From Ancalomicrobiaceae bacterium S20 (GTDB taxonomy: Bacteria > Pseudomonadota > Alphaproteobacteria > Rhizobiales > Ancalomicrobiaceae), in assembly GCA_040269895.1 (NCBI GenBank), contig CP158568.1, positions 2,512,716-2,576,715 of the forward strand: a stretch of DNA of 64,000 nt, given 5' to 3'. This document shows, one piece after another, positions 46,822 to 56,373 of the stretch (the first letter of the stretch is position 1; every line of letters begins with the position of its first letter). The position numbers were made by a program, and so were the translations under genes. Below the pieces are notes generated by a model. The model was given only the letters and a program-made list of their open reading frames with translations. It was not told the origin of the DNA and ran no database searches.

Positions 46822-47523
46822 ATGCTATCATACCGGACGACGTCGGAGGACTCCGGCGGGCAACCTTACGTGAAGAAGGCCGACACGGCCTATCTTTGGC
46901 TTCGGGACGAAATTCTTTCCTTCCGGATGGAACCCGGCGCCTTCATCGACAAGACCGAAATCTGCAAGCGGCTCCAGATCTCGAAGCAGCCGGTCACCGC
47001 GGCGGTGACCCGGCTCGAACAGGAGGGACTGGTCGAGATCTTCCCGCAGCGCGGATCCTATGTCGCCCGTCTGCGGCTGTCGCAGATGAAGGAGGCCGTC
47101 TTCATTCGCTATGCCCTTGAAATGGCTGCCGCCTTCGAGGTCAGCGAGAAGAATGCCGAGGTCATCGTTCAGCAGCTCCGCAGCAATCTCGCAGAACAGC
47201 GCGCCGCTCTCGACGCGCTCGACACGGCGCTGTTCCGGGAGCTCGATATCGAGTTCCATCGCGTGATCGGTCACGGTGTCGAAATGGGCACCGTCGCGGC
47301 CCAGGTCGAAATCGGCCTCGCCATCGGTCGGCGCTGCCTCGGCGTCATTCCCGACGACATGAGCCTGTTCGAACGTGCCTATCGCGAGCATGCGCGCATC
47401 GTCGAGGCGCTCTCGGTCTCGGACGGCGCCTCGGCCGCCCGCGAGCTGAACGCGCATCGGCTGACCATGCAGAAGGCGGTCCAGGCCTTCGCGGACGAAC
47501 GTCCCGAACTGTTCCTGAACTGA
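46822..47523 (+). CDS. GntR family (FadR/FCD subfamily) transcriptional regulator
   Basis: A 233-residue regulator. The N-terminal winged helix has AYLWLRDEILSFRMEPGAFIDKTEICKRLQISKQPVTAAVTRLEQEGLVEIFPQRGSYVA, the full GntR pattern. The C-terminal FCD helical domain holds the metal-linked residues LDIEFHRVI, REHARIVEAL and NAHRLTM, which in this subfamily bind a divalent metal and a carboxylate effector. Effector and targets are unknown, and no linked metabolic gene is on the same strand. It is followed by two strong hairpins. Confidence 0.9.
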   Translation: MLSYRTTSEDSGGQPYVKKADTAYLWLRDEILSFRMEPGAFIDKTEICKRLQISKQPVTAAVTRLEQEGLVEIFPQRGSYVARLRLSQMKEAVFIRYALEMAAAFEVSEKNAEVIVQQLRSNLAEQRAALDALDTALFRELDIEFHRVIGHGVEMGTVAAQVEIGLAIGRRCLGVIPDDMSLFERAYREHARIVEALSVSDGASAARELNAHRLTMQKAVQAFADERPELFLN

Positions 47524-47530
47524 GAAACAA

Positions 47531-47611
47531 GACCGCGCGGAGAGCCGATCCCCGCGCGGTCTCGCATTGGCAAAGTCGCCGGCGCCAGATCTCTCCCCCG
47601 CAGATCTGGCG
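47531..47611. terminator. two consecutive hairpins between the convergent GntR and HAD genes
   Basis: GACCGCGCGG (47531-47540) pairs with CCGCGCGGTC (47552-47561), and CGCCAGATCT (47583-47592) pairs with AGATCTGGCG (47602-47611). Both stems are perfect 10-bp. One probably serves each of the two convergent genes. Confidence 0.7.
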
Positions 47612-47646
47612 TCCCGCCCTTGAGCAAGACCGATCCGCCCTGCCGC

Positions 47647-48315
47647 TCAATCGCAGCCGGGCAGAAGGCCGCGCGCGACAAGATCGGCGCGCAGGCGCTC
47701 CGGGTCGACGAACAGATGGCCCGCGATGCCGAGACGGTGCGCTGCCTCGATGTTGTCGGGACGATCGTCGATGAAGAACAGCCGTTCCGGCGCGGCGCCG
47801 ATCCGATCGATCAGCACCTGGTAGATTTCGGGCTCCGGCTTGGCGAGCTTCTCGTCCCCCGACACGACGATGTCACGGAACCGGCCGAGAAAGCCGAATT
47901 TCTCCCGGGCCAGCACGAAGGTCTCCGCAGACCAGTTGGTCAGCGCGTAGAGCGGCACGCCGCGCGCATCGAGCTCCTCGAGCAGCGCGACCGTGCCGTC
48001 GATCAGGCCCGGAATCATTTCGTCCCAGCGGTCGCGATAGGCGCGGATCTCGGCCTCGTAGCGCGGATGGCGGCCGATCGCCTCGGCGATGGCCTCGGCC
48101 CAGGTGCGGCCACGATCCTGCTGCCAGTTCCAGTCGTGATGGCAGACCTCGGCGAGGAAACGCTCCATCTCCGCCTCGTCGGCGAAGAGCTTGCGGTAGA
48201 GAAAGCGCGGATCCCAGCGGATCAGCACGTTACCGAGATCGAAGACCACGATGTCGGGCCGGACCTCGGCAACGGGACGGGTGACGGTGGACGGAGCGGT
48301 TGCGGGCGCATGCAT
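47647..48315 (-). CDS. HAD superfamily (subfamily IA) hydrolase
   Basis: A 222-residue HAD hydrolase. Motif I is VVFDLGNVLIRWDP (nucleophile Asp; the second Asp is replaced by Asn, as in the YihX/2-haloacid-dehalogenase-like branch), motif II is LTNWSAETF, motif III Lys in KLAKPEPEIY and motif IV FFIDDRPDNIEAA. The YihX-like branch usually dephosphorylates small sugar phosphates, but Asp-to-Asn at that place can favour dehalogenase or other chemistry. It follows kup by 16 nt on the same strand. Confidence 0.85.
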   Translation of the reverse strand: MHAPATAPSTVTRPVAEVRPDIVVFDLGNVLIRWDPRFLYRKLFADEAEMERFLAEVCHHDWNWQQDRGRTWAEAIAEAIGRHPRYEAEIRAYRDRWDEMIPGLIDGTVALLEELDARGVPLYALTNWSAETFVLAREKFGFLGRFRDIVVSGDEKLAKPEPEIYQVLIDRIGAAPERLFFIDDRPDNIEAAHRLGIAGHLFVDPERLRADLVARGLLPGCD

Positions 48316-48331
48316 CGGCGGACGGATCCCC

Positions 48332-50275
48332 TCAGATCGTGATCTGCGCCCCGAGATCGACCACGCGGCCCGGCGGGATCTGGTAGTATTCCGCCGGGTC
48401 GGCCTGGTTGCGGTAGAGGAAGATGAACAGACCGCGGAACCAGCTCCACAGGCCGCCCTCCTCGCCCTCGACCAGATGGGCGCGACTGACGAAATAGCTC
48501 AAGTCCTTCTTGTCGATATGAACGCCGCGCGCGGCGAGCGCCTTCACGGCCGCCGGCACGTCCGGCGTCTCCATGAAGCCGAACTTCACGCGCGCGAAGG
48601 CGAGAGCCTGATTGTCGGCGAGCGTGTCGAGCGTCATGCGGCTCGCCTCGTCGACCCAGGGCGTGTCGGCCGTCTCGATATAGAGGAACACGATCTGCTG
48701 ATGGCAGCACTTGTTGTGCTTCAGATTGTGCAGGAAGGCGCGCGGGGCGAGCGTCGGGTCTTCCATCAGGTAGATCGCGGTGCCGCGCACGTGCTCGACG
48801 CGCGGGCTGCGCAGGGCGGAGAGCGCGATCTTGATCGGCACGCCCTCGTGGCGCCGGCGCGCGACCAGCCGCACGCGGCCCATGCGCCAGGACGCCATCA
48901 CCACGACGAGCAGCAGACCGATCACCAGCGGCAGCCAGGCGCCGTGCACCACCTTGGTCACGCAAGCCAGGAAGAACGACACGTCGAAGGTCATGAAGAA
49001 CACGACCGTCGGGATCGCCATCCAGACCGTCCATTTCCAGACGCCGCGCGCGACCATGTAGGCGAGCAGCGAGGTGACGACCATGGTGCCGGTGACGGCG
49101 AAACCATAGGCCTCGGCGAGCTTCTCGGAGGCCTGGAAGGTCAGGACGACCGTGATCACCGCCACGAACAGGAGCAGGTTGATCGACGGCACATAGACCT
49201 GCCCGCGTTCCTCGGCGGAGGTGTGGCGCGTCTCGGTGCGCGGCCAGAAGCCGAGGTGGGCGGCCTGATGGGTGACCGCGAAGGCGCCCGAGATCACCGC
49301 CTGACTGGCGATGACGGTCGCGACCATGGCGAGCACGACCAGCGCCGGCTGCAGCTCCGGCGTGATCATGTGGAAGAAGCTGTCGCGCGTACCGACCGCC
49401 GGGTCGCGCAGCGCGTGAGCGCCCTGCCCCAGATAGTTCAGGATCAGCGCCGGCGCGACGATGAAGGCGAAGGCACGCCGCACGGCGTCGCGGCCGACAT
49501 GACCCATGTCGGCGTAGAGCGCCTCGGCGCCGGTCACCGACAGGACCACCACCGCGAGGATCGCGAAGGGCCCCGGCCCTGCCTCGCGCAGATAGGCGAG
49601 GCCGTAGCGCGGATCGAGCGCGGCGATCACGTCCGGATAGCGCACGATCTCCTTGACGCCGAGGACGGCGAGCAGGCCGAACCAGACCAGCATGATCGGT
49701 CCGAACCAGCCGCCGACCTTGGAAGCGCCGCCGCGTTGCACGGCGAACAGCGTGGTCAGGATCAGGAGCGCCAGCGGCAGCACGGCGCCGTGCAGGCCGG
49801 GCGCGGCGACCGAGAGGCCCTCGACCGCCGACAGCACCGAGATCGCCGGCGTGATCACCGCGTCGCCATAGAACAGCGAGGCGCCGACAATGCCGAGCAC
49901 GGCGACGAGGCCAGCGAGTTTCGGCGCCGACTTGGAGGCCAACGCCATCAGCGCAAAGATGCCGCCTTCGCCCTTGTTGTCGGCGCGCATGATGAAGATC
50001 GCGTACCAGACACCCACGACGATCACGAGCGACCACGTCACCAGCGACAGAAAGCCGAGCACGTCGGCGGCGACCGGCCGGACCACCCCGGTCTTGAAAG
50101 CGGTGTCGAGCGTGTAGATCGGGCTCGTGCCGATGTCGCCGAACACGATGCCGAGCGCGGCCAGCACGCCGGTGTGCGAACCGGCATGGGTCGGGGCCGG
50201 AGCCGGCAGCGGCGGCGCGGGCTGGGCCTTGTCGGCGGAGATCTCGAACGGAAAATCGTCGGTGGTATCGGCCAT
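48332..50275 (-). CDS. kup: Kup-type low-affinity potassium transporter
   Basis: A 647-residue K+ uptake permease of the KUP/HAK family. Twelve membrane helices occupy about residues 30-460, starting with the family signature GIVFGDIGTSPIYTLDTAF, and are followed by a cytosolic C-terminal domain (ending EYYQIPPGRVVDLGAQITI). It imports K+ with protons. The start at 50275 (MADTTDDFPFEIS) is chosen by homology; codons upstream are arginine/proline-rich. A short tandem repeat lies in the upstream region. The HAD gene follows on the same transcript. Confidence 0.93.
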   Translation of the reverse strand: MADTTDDFPFEISADKAQPAPPLPAPAPTHAGSHTGVLAALGIVFGDIGTSPIYTLDTAFKTGVVRPVAADVLGFLSLVTWSLVIVVGVWYAIFIMRADNKGEGGIFALMALASKSAPKLAGLVAVLGIVGASLFYGDAVITPAISVLSAVEGLSVAAPGLHGAVLPLALLILTTLFAVQRGGASKVGGWFGPIMLVWFGLLAVLGVKEIVRYPDVIAALDPRYGLAYLREAGPGPFAILAVVVLSVTGAEALYADMGHVGRDAVRRAFAFIVAPALILNYLGQGAHALRDPAVGTRDSFFHMITPELQPALVVLAMVATVIASQAVISGAFAVTHQAAHLGFWPRTETRHTSAEERGQVYVPSINLLLFVAVITVVLTFQASEKLAEAYGFAVTGTMVVTSLLAYMVARGVWKWTVWMAIPTVVFFMTFDVSFFLACVTKVVHGAWLPLVIGLLLVVVMASWRMGRVRLVARRRHEGVPIKIALSALRSPRVEHVRGTAIYLMEDPTLAPRAFLHNLKHNKCCHQQIVFLYIETADTPWVDEASRMTLDTLADNQALAFARVKFGFMETPDVPAAVKALAARGVHIDKKDLSYFVSRAHLVEGEEGGLWSWFRGLFIFLYRNQADPAEYYQIPPGRVVDLGAQITI

Positions 50276-50609
50276 GTCTGTCGTGCGCTCCGGCGCGGGC
50301 GTCCGGGCCGGCCCTCTCGGCCGGCATCTTCCGTTCGGTGGTCTTAAGCGTTGAATGTTCGGGTCGGGTTCGGTCGGTGCGATGTCTCGGCTGCGATGTC
50401 TCGGCTGCGGCATCTCGGCTGCGGCGTCGCGCCCCATCCGGTCGCCCGTCCACCACGGGTCAGCCATCCCCCTCGCCGGCCCGAAACTCCGGCGTTCAAA
50501 GCCCCTCAGTGGCGCGCAAATTAGCCGCGCGTCACCTGGAGGTCAAATCCGCGCGGCTCCGCATCCGGGGGAACGGATGCACGGGGAAACCGGCTCCGGT
50601 TCGGCCGGA
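50276..50609. other. intergenic region between gor and kup
   Basis: No gene is supported in these 334 bases. The region holds the kup promoter on the minus strand, the 3' end of gor, and the 14-base tandem repeat at 50381. Confidence 0.5.
50381..50422. repeat. 14-base tandem repeat, three copies
   Basis: GATGTCTCGGCTGC occurs twice in direct succession (50381-50394, 50395-50408), followed by a third copy differing at two positions (50409-50422). The unit is not a multiple of three, fitting non-coding DNA. Copy number may vary between strains. Confidence 0.7.
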
Positions 50610-51989
50610 TCAGACCCGCGCGGCCACGCGCTCGGTCGGCGTCCGCATGGTGACGAGCTCCTCGGCCGCGCTCGGATGCAGGGCCATGGTGGCGTCGAAA
50701 TCGGCCTTGGTCGCGCCCATTCGCATCGCGATCGCAACGAGCTGGACCATTTCGGCGGCATCCGGACCGACGACATGCACGCCGAGCACGCGGTCGGTCG
50801 CAGCATCGACGAGGATCTTCATCAGCATGCGCTCGTCGCGGCCGGCCAGGGTCATTCGCATCGGCCGGAAGCTCGCCCGATAGACGTCGTAGGCGCGGCC
50901 GGTCGCCGCGACATCGTCCTCCGAGGCGCCGACGGTGCCGACCTCGGGGGTCGAGAACACCGCGGTCGGGATCAGCTCGTAATCGACCGAGACCGGCTTG
51001 CCGCCGAACACCGTGTCGGCGAAGGCATGGCCTTCGCGGATCGCGACCGGGGTCAGGTTGACGCGATCGGTCACGTCACCGACCGCGTAGATCGACGGCA
51101 CGCTCGTCTGCGAATAGGCATCGACGATCACCGCGCCGCGCGCGTTCAGCGCCACGCCGGCCTTGTCGAGGCCGAGCCCGCCGGTCGCCGGCGAGCGGCC
51201 GATCGCCAGCATGACCTGATCGGCGGCGACGGTCTCGCCGCCCGAAAGCAAGACCTTCAGCCCGTCCGCAGTCTTCTCGACGTTGGTGAACTTCTGGCCG
51301 AGCACGATGCGGACGCCGGCCTTCTCGATCTCGGCGGAGAGATGGGTTCGGATATCCTTGTCGAAACCGCGCAGGATCTGTTCCTGACGGCGGTAGACGA
51401 GCGTGGTGTCGACGCCGAGGCGGGCGAAGACGCAGGCGAACTCGACGGCGATGTAGCCGCCCCCGCCGATGACGATGCGCCGCGGCAGACGCTCCAGGTG
51501 GAACACCTCGTTGGAGGTGATCGTGTGCTCGATGCCGGGCAGCGTGCGGTCGATCTCGGGGCGGCCGCCGGTCGCGACCAGGATCCGGCCGGCCGTGACG
51601 ACCCGGTCCTCACCGATCAGGCGGACCGCGTTCGGGCCCTCGATCTCGGCGCGGGTGCGCAGGATCTCGACCCCGGCGCGGTTCAGGTTGGCCGCATAGG
51701 CGGCCTCGAGCCGGGCGATCTCCTTGTCCTTGTTGGCAATGAGCGTCGTCCAGTCGAAATGCTTGCCCTCGACCGTCCAGCCGAAGCCGGCGGCGTCGGC
51801 GAAGTCGTCGGCGAAGCGCGAGGCATAGACGAACAGCTTCTTCGGCACGCAGCCGCGGATCACGCAGGTGCCGCCGACGCGGTATTCCTCGGCGATGGCG
51901 ACCTTGGCGCCGTAGCCGGCCGCGATGCGCGCCGCACGCACGCCGCCCGAACCGGCGCCGATGACGAAGAGATCGTAGTCGAAGCTCAT
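50610..51989 (-). CDS. gor: glutathione-disulfide reductase
   Basis: A 459-residue FAD flavoprotein reducing glutathione disulfide with NADPH. The FAD loop GAGSGGVRAARIAAGYGA is at about 11, the redox-active cysteines are in GGTCVIRGCVPKK (about 40-52), the NADPH domain contains IGGGGYIAVEFA followed by a YRRQ stretch favouring NADPH, and the C-terminal dimer domain ends with the catalytic ALHPSAAEELVTM (His, Glu). It is the third gene after rpiA and a DUF2059 gene on the same strand. Pairing with rpiA fits, since the pentose phosphate pathway supplies NADPH. Confidence 0.96.
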   Translation of the reverse strand: MSFDYDLFVIGAGSGGVRAARIAAGYGAKVAIAEEYRVGGTCVIRGCVPKKLFVYASRFADDFADAAGFGWTVEGKHFDWTTLIANKDKEIARLEAAYAANLNRAGVEILRTRAEIEGPNAVRLIGEDRVVTAGRILVATGGRPEIDRTLPGIEHTITSNEVFHLERLPRRIVIGGGGYIAVEFACVFARLGVDTTLVYRRQEQILRGFDKDIRTHLSAEIEKAGVRIVLGQKFTNVEKTADGLKVLLSGGETVAADQVMLAIGRSPATGGLGLDKAGVALNARGAVIVDAYSQTSVPSIYAVGDVTDRVNLTPVAIREGHAFADTVFGGKPVSVDYELIPTAVFSTPEVGTVGASEDDVAATGRAYDVYRASFRPMRMTLAGRDERMLMKILVDAATDRVLGVHVVGPDAAEMVQLVAIAMRMGATKADFDATMALHPSAAEELVTMRTPTERVAARV

Positions 51990-52095
51990 GACGTCCCTCT
52001 CGACGCAAACGCGCGCTCCGACGGTGCCGGAGCGCGCCCTGTCTCACCCATGCCGCTCTCGCGCCGCCGGGACCTGCGCGGCCCGGTCTTCAGCT

Positions 52096-52671
52096 TCAGA
52101 GCTTGTAGCCGCGCTTGGTCATCTCTTCGCGGACGCGGTTGAGCATGTCCTGCGAGATGGCGTTCTGCCAGACGCCGACCGCGGCGGTCGTGAAGCGCAC
52201 GATGCCGGGGGTCTCCTTGTTGAGCTTCTGGCCGACCGGCGAATTGTAGAACTTGGCGATGTCGTCGAGCTCGGCCTTCGAGAAGCGCACGGCCCAGATC
52301 TCCTGGACCTGACGGTCGAGCTCGGGACGGCGCGCGGCGAGCTCGAGGGCGATCTTGTTGACCACTTCCTCGATCTGGTTCGACAGGCTCGGATTGGTGC
52401 GGACGAGGTTCTGCTTGGTGCGCAGCGCCACGTCGATCAGCACGTTGTCGAAGCCCTCGTTGACCTTCGCCGCGGCGATCGCCGCCTGGGCAGCCGCCAG
52501 ATGCTCCTTGGTGAACTCCGGCGTCGGCGCATTGGCGCCGGTGGCGGGAGCCTGAGCGGGCTGGGTCTGCGCCGGTTTGGTCTGGGCCATCGCGGACTGG
52601 GCCATCACGCCGGTCGAAACCGCGGCGAGCAGGCTCGCGGCGGCGAGGCGGGTGGCGAGCGAACGGATCAT
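52096..52671 (-). CDS. DUF2059 domain-containing exported protein
   Basis: A 191-residue protein with a signal peptide (SLATRLAAASLLAAVSTGVMA) and a Gln/Ala/Pro-rich linker, then a helical DUF2059 domain (NKIALELAARRPELDRQVQEIWAVRFSKAELDDIAKFYNSPVGQKLNKETP), a motif found in periplasmic proteins of unknown function. The F-Y-N-S-P-V-G-Q-K signature is well conserved. It sits 22 nt after rpiA and 106 nt before gor, forming one likely transcript, an order seen in other Rhizobiales. Confidence 0.85.
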   Translation of the reverse strand: MIRSLATRLAAASLLAAVSTGVMAQSAMAQTKPAQTQPAQAPATGANAPTPEFTKEHLAAAQAAIAAAKVNEGFDNVLIDVALRTKQNLVRTNPSLSNQIEEVVNKIALELAARRPELDRQVQEIWAVRFSKAELDDIAKFYNSPVGQKLNKETPGIVRFTTAAVGVWQNAISQDMLNRVREEMTKRGYKL

Positions 52672-52693
52672 CGGAAGTCTCCCGTATGAACGG

Positions 52694-53386
52694 TCAGGGA
52701 TGGAGGGTTTCGATCTGGTCCAGGCCGGCGACCACGGCGGCGGTCGCGAGACCGATGAACAGGCCGTGTTCGACCACACCCGGAATGGTGGCGAGTGCTT
52801 CGGCCAGTGCCTTTGGATCCGGAATCCGGCGAAATGATGCATCGAGAATATAGTGGCCGCCGTCGGTCAGATAAGGGGCGCCGTCGCGGCCCTGCCGCAG
52901 CGCCAGCGGACCGGCGAGGCCGAGGTCGGCGGCGATGCGCTCGATCTTGAGCCGGGTCGAGCCGAGGCCGAAGGGAACCACCTCGATCGGCAGCGGGAAG
53001 GCGCCGACGGTCTCGACCACCTTCGACTTGTCGGCGATCACGATCATGCGCGCGGAGGCCGCCGCGACGATCTTCTCGCGCAGCAGCGCACCACCGCCGC
53101 CCTTGACCAGCACGAGGCCGGGGCCGATCTCGTCGGCGCCGTCGATGGTCAGGTCGAGCTCGGGTAGCGTGTCGAGCGTTTCCAGGCGAATGCCGAGCGA
53201 GCCGGCGAGCGCGGCGGTCCGCTCGGAGGTGGGGACGCCGACGACATCGAGGCCGGCGGCCACGCGGGCGCCGAGCAGCTTCACGAACTCATCGGCGGTC
53301 GACCCGGTGCCGAGACCGAGCTTCATGCCGGGCTCGACATGGGCGAGCGCGGCTTCCGCGGAACGACGCTTCATCTCGACGCTCAT
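52694..53386 (-). CDS. rpiA: ribose-5-phosphate isomerase A
   Basis: A 230-residue RpiA interconverting ribose 5-phosphate and ribulose 5-phosphate in the non-oxidative pentose phosphate pathway. Conserved blocks are [16 protein letters not shown] (phosphate binding), [10 protein letters not shown] (catalytic Asp) and [14 protein letters not shown] (catalytic Glu/Lys region). The start at 53386 ([14 protein letters not shown]) is set by homology and length; the frame is open upstream but without similarity. It heads rpiA-DUF2059-gor. Confidence 0.96.
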   Translation of the reverse strand: MSVEMKRRSAEAALAHVEPGMKLGLGTGSTADEFVKLLGARVAAGLDVVGVPTSERTAALAGSLGIRLETLDTLPELDLTIDGADEIGPGLVLVKGGGGALLREKIVAAASARMIVIADKSKVVETVGAFPLPIEVVPFGLGSTRLKIERIAADLGLAGPLALRQGRDGAPYLTDGGHYILDASFRRIPDPKALAEALATIPGVVEHGLFIGLATAAVVAGLDQIETLHP

Positions 53387-53761
53387 GTCGGCGACGAACT
53401 CCTGTCCATGCAGATCGCGCTCGCGATCCGAAACACCCGGACGGCGGCGTCGCGAAGCCGCGCCGCGCTCGTCCGAAACGGCCGGCTTTCCATACATGAT
53501 GGCATCGGGGCCGCGCCAGTCCCCATCGGCGCCACGACCACGGCGGAAACCTCGGTCCGGGGCGCGTGCAAATGCCCAATCCGCGCGTGCAAATCCTTGA
53601 ACGGCGGGGGCCTGGGCCGAGATCAGTAAAATTCTGGATGATCTTTCTGGAATTCCAGAAATATATAAGCCGCTGAAAACGCATTCCGATCGGTGATTAT
53701 CCAATCATTAAATAATTTAAAGAACCCTTCACGAGGCGCCATTGGTCATGCGGTCAACTCG
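53387..53761. other. divergent intergenic region, rpiA / soluble chemoreceptor
   Basis: No gene is supported. The right part (about 53625-53720) is strongly AT-rich for this genome and holds an 18-bp palindrome followed by TATATAAG, a likely control region for the chemoreceptor gene. Confidence 0.6.
53644..53661. promoter_or_regulatory. 18-bp perfect palindrome next to a TATA-like -10 element
   Basis: TTTCTGGAATTCCAGAAA is a perfect 18-bp palindrome. It is immediately followed by TATATAAG, which could be a -10 element on the plus strand. A perfect repeat this long suggests an operator of a dimeric regulator controlling the soluble chemoreceptor or the divergent rpiA operon. Confidence 0.55.
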
Positions 53762-55528
53762 ATGCTCGGTCTGTTCAAGAAATCACCCTCGCCTGCCCTG
53801 GGCGAAGATGCCGGCGCGGCATTGGCGACCGGCTCGGACGTCGCGAAATCCGATGTGGAAGCGGACACCGGCGGCGCCGACAATCTCGCCCGCCTCGTCG
53901 ACCTGATCGAAAACGACCTGAAACGCACCTCGAACCGCCTCGAAGCGATCGGGCACGGCGTGCACGAGCGCGTCGCGGAGAACATTGCGCTGATCTCCAC
54001 CATCCAGCGCGACACCGCGACGCTGGTCGACGAGACCCGTGCCGCGCTCGACAACACCACGCGGCTCAGTGCCCGATTCGGTGATCTTTCGCGCGCGAGC
54101 GAGGCGATCGGCGAGCGCGCCGAGGCGTCGGGTGCGTTGGTCGACAGTGCCGACCAGATGGCCGAGCGCGCCACCCGCTCGATGGAGGATCTCGCCCGCG
54201 CCGTCGATCAGATCGAGCGCGTGATCTCGATGATCTCGGACGTGGCCGGGCAGACCAATCTGCTCGCGCTCAACGCCACGATCGAGGCGGCACGCGCCGG
54301 CGAAGCCGGCCGCGGCTTCGCGGTCGTGGCCGCCGAGGTCAAGTCCTTGTCGGTAGAGACCCGCAAGGCGACCGAAGAAATCGCCGCGACGCTGCGCGAC
54401 CTGCGCGCCACCGCACGCGCCAACTCGGACGCCGTCGGCGAGATCGTCGATGTCGTCGCGCGGATCCGACCGGTGTTCCAGGAAGTATCCGACGCGGTCG
54501 GCGGCCAGATCGCCGCAACGCGCGAACTCGCCTCGGGCGCCAGCGAGACCTCGCGATTCGCCGAGGAGGTCGCCGCGCGCGCCGGCGCGATCTCGCAGGC
54601 GACCGTGTCGGCCTCGTCGATCGCGGGCGCGGTCGAGACCGCCGCCGACACGATGAACGGCAGCATCGCCGAGATCTCGCGTCTGCTGGTCACCGTCCTG
54701 CGCCAGGCGCCGCAGGCCGACCGCCGCCGGCACGACCGGTGGCCGGTCGAAATGCCGGGCACGCTCACCGTCGCCGGCACGAGCGTGCCGGTCCGCACCG
54801 TCGACCTGTCGCTCGGCGGCGTGCTGGTCAAGGCCGACCGCGACCCGGGCCTCTCGATCGGTGCGGCCGGACGCGTCGACCTCTCCGGCATGGGCGGCAT
54901 CGACGTCCGCCTCGTCGCCAAGAGCCCGCTCGGCCTGCATCTCGCCTTCCGCGACGGGCAAACCGAGGCCGTCGCCCGGGTCGCCGAGCGGATCGCCCGG
55001 ACCGAGGCCGACTATCGGCCGCTGATCGAACGCGCCCAGCGCGGCGCCGCCCAGGTCCGGGAGGCGATCGAGGCCGCGCTCGCGAGCGGCCGCCTCTCGG
55101 CCGAAGCCCTGTTCGACTGCACCTACACGCCGATCGAGGGCACCGATCCGCTGCAGTACGAGACCCGCAGCCTCGCCGCGCTCGAGCGTCTGCTGCCGCC
55201 GATCCAGGAGCCGCTGGTCGCGGAGGATCCGCGCATGGCTTTCGCCGCGGCGGTCGACATCAACGCCTATCTGCCGGTGCACAATCGCATCTACTCGCAG
55301 CCGCAGCGCCCCGGCGAGACGGCGTGGAACGCTGCCAACGCGCGCAACAAGCGGATCTTTGACGACCGCACCGGCCTGATCGCGGCGCGCAACACCCGGC
55401 CCTTCGTCGTGCAGAGCTATCCGCGCGATCTCGGCGGCGGCAATATCGTCATGGTCCGCGAGATCGACGTGCCGCTGACATTCGGCGGCCGGCACTGGGG
55501 CGGCTTCCGCACCGCGTACCGGCTCTGA
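53762..55528 (+). CDS. soluble chemoreceptor with PilZ domain and C-terminal Cache-like domain
   Basis: A 588-residue protein without membrane helices. Residues about 40-330 are a receptor-type coiled coil with the MCP hairpin core [38 protein letters not shown]. Residues about 335-430 are a PilZ domain (R-x-x-x-R in DRRRHDRW and DLSLGG), the c-di-GMP-binding pattern. The last 140 residues ([43 protein letters not shown]) resemble a Cache-type sensor fold but lie inside the cell. Thus c-di-GMP and another signal may tune chemotaxis. The start is uncertain: ATG 53762 ([11 protein letters not shown]) is used; a GTG at 53693 is in frame. Strong AT-rich upstream control region. Confidence 0.82.
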   Translation: MLGLFKKSPSPALGEDAGAALATGSDVAKSDVEADTGGADNLARLVDLIENDLKRTSNRLEAIGHGVHERVAENIALISTIQRDTATLVDETRAALDNTTRLSARFGDLSRASEAIGERAEASGALVDSADQMAERATRSMEDLARAVDQIERVISMISDVAGQTNLLALNATIEAARAGEAGRGFAVVAAEVKSLSVETRKATEEIAATLRDLRATARANSDAVGEIVDVVARIRPVFQEVSDAVGGQIAATRELASGASETSRFAEEVAARAGAISQATVSASSIAGAVETAADTMNGSIAEISRLLVTVLRQAPQADRRRHDRWPVEMPGTLTVAGTSVPVRTVDLSLGGVLVKADRDPGLSIGAAGRVDLSGMGGIDVRLVAKSPLGLHLAFRDGQTEAVARVAERIARTEADYRPLIERAQRGAAQVREAIEAALASGRLSAEALFDCTYTPIEGTDPLQYETRSLAALERLLPPIQEPLVAEDPRMAFAAAVDINAYLPVHNRIYSQPQRPGETAWNAANARNKRIFDDRTGLIAARNTRPFVVQSYPRDLGGGNIVMVREIDVPLTFGGRHWGGFRTAYRL

Positions 55529-55641
55529 GCGCGGCGCGGTTGCGAGGATGACATCGGACGGCTAGAGCAGGCGCGACCGGCTTTCTCCCGGCCGGACTTG
55601 GCCTGTTTCGCCCTGGAGCCCGCCGATATGGAGCCCGCCCG

Positions 55642-56349
55642 ATGCCGCATGACGCCGTCCGCCCCCTGCTCGTCTTCGATCTCGACGGGACGCTGGTCGA
55701 TTCCGCGCTCGACTTGATGGGCACGCTCAATGCGCTGCTGGTGCGCGAAGGGCTCTTGCCGGTGCCGGTCGAAGCGGTCGGGCGGATGGTCGGGCTCGGG
55801 GCGCGGGTACTGATCGAGCGGGGCCTGCGCGCCAACGGCGTCGAGCCGGAGCCGGCGCGCGTCGATCGGCTGTTCGCCGACTTCCTGGTCCACTACGGCG
55901 ACAATATCGCCGTCTCGACCCGGCCCTATCCGGGCGTCGAGGCGGCGCTCGACCGCTTCGCGGCGGCCGGCTGGCGCTTCGCGATCTGCACCAACAAGCC
56001 CGAGGCGCTGTCGTTCAAGCTGCTCGACGCGCTCGGGCTGACCAGCCGCTTCGACGCGGTCTGCGGCGGTGACACCTTCCCGGTCCGCAAGCCCGATGCC
56101 GCGCATCTGACCGGCACGATCGCGCGGGTCCGCGGCGAGACCGCCGGCACGGCGCGCGCGATCATGGTCGGCGACTCCCATGCCGACGTCGCGGCGGCGC
56201 GCAACGCCGCCGTGCCGGTGGTCGGCGTCAGCTTCGGCTATACCGACAAGCCGATGGCCGAACTCGGCCCGGACGTCGTCATCGACCATTTCGACGCGCT
56301 GTGGGACGCGGTCGCCGGGCTCGAGAAGCGCGAGATCGGGCGGGCGTGA
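55642..56349 (+). CDS. gph: phosphoglycolate phosphatase-like HAD hydrolase
   Basis: A 235-residue HAD subfamily IA phosphatase. Motif I LVFDLDGTLVDSALDL (DxD), motif II ICTNKPEAL, Lys in VRKPDAAHL and motif IV IMVGDSHADVAAA. It best fits Gph (CbbZ in autotrophs), which removes phosphate from 2-phosphoglycolate formed by RuBisCO oxygenation or DNA repair. Related sugar-phosphate phosphatases share all motifs. It lies beside rpiA, rpe, fba and tkt. It converges with the cupredoxin-like gene, 24 nt away. Confidence 0.88.
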   Translation: MPHDAVRPLLVFDLDGTLVDSALDLMGTLNALLVREGLLPVPVEAVGRMVGLGARVLIERGLRANGVEPEPARVDRLFADFLVHYGDNIAVSTRPYPGVEAALDRFAAAGWRFAICTNKPEALSFKLLDALGLTSRFDAVCGGDTFPVRKPDAAHLTGTIARVRGETAGTARAIMVGDSHADVAAARNAAVPVVGVSFGYTDKPMAELGPDVVIDHFDALWDAVAGLEKREIGRA

Positions 56350-56373
56350 CGCCCACCCTCCTCTCGGGACGTC

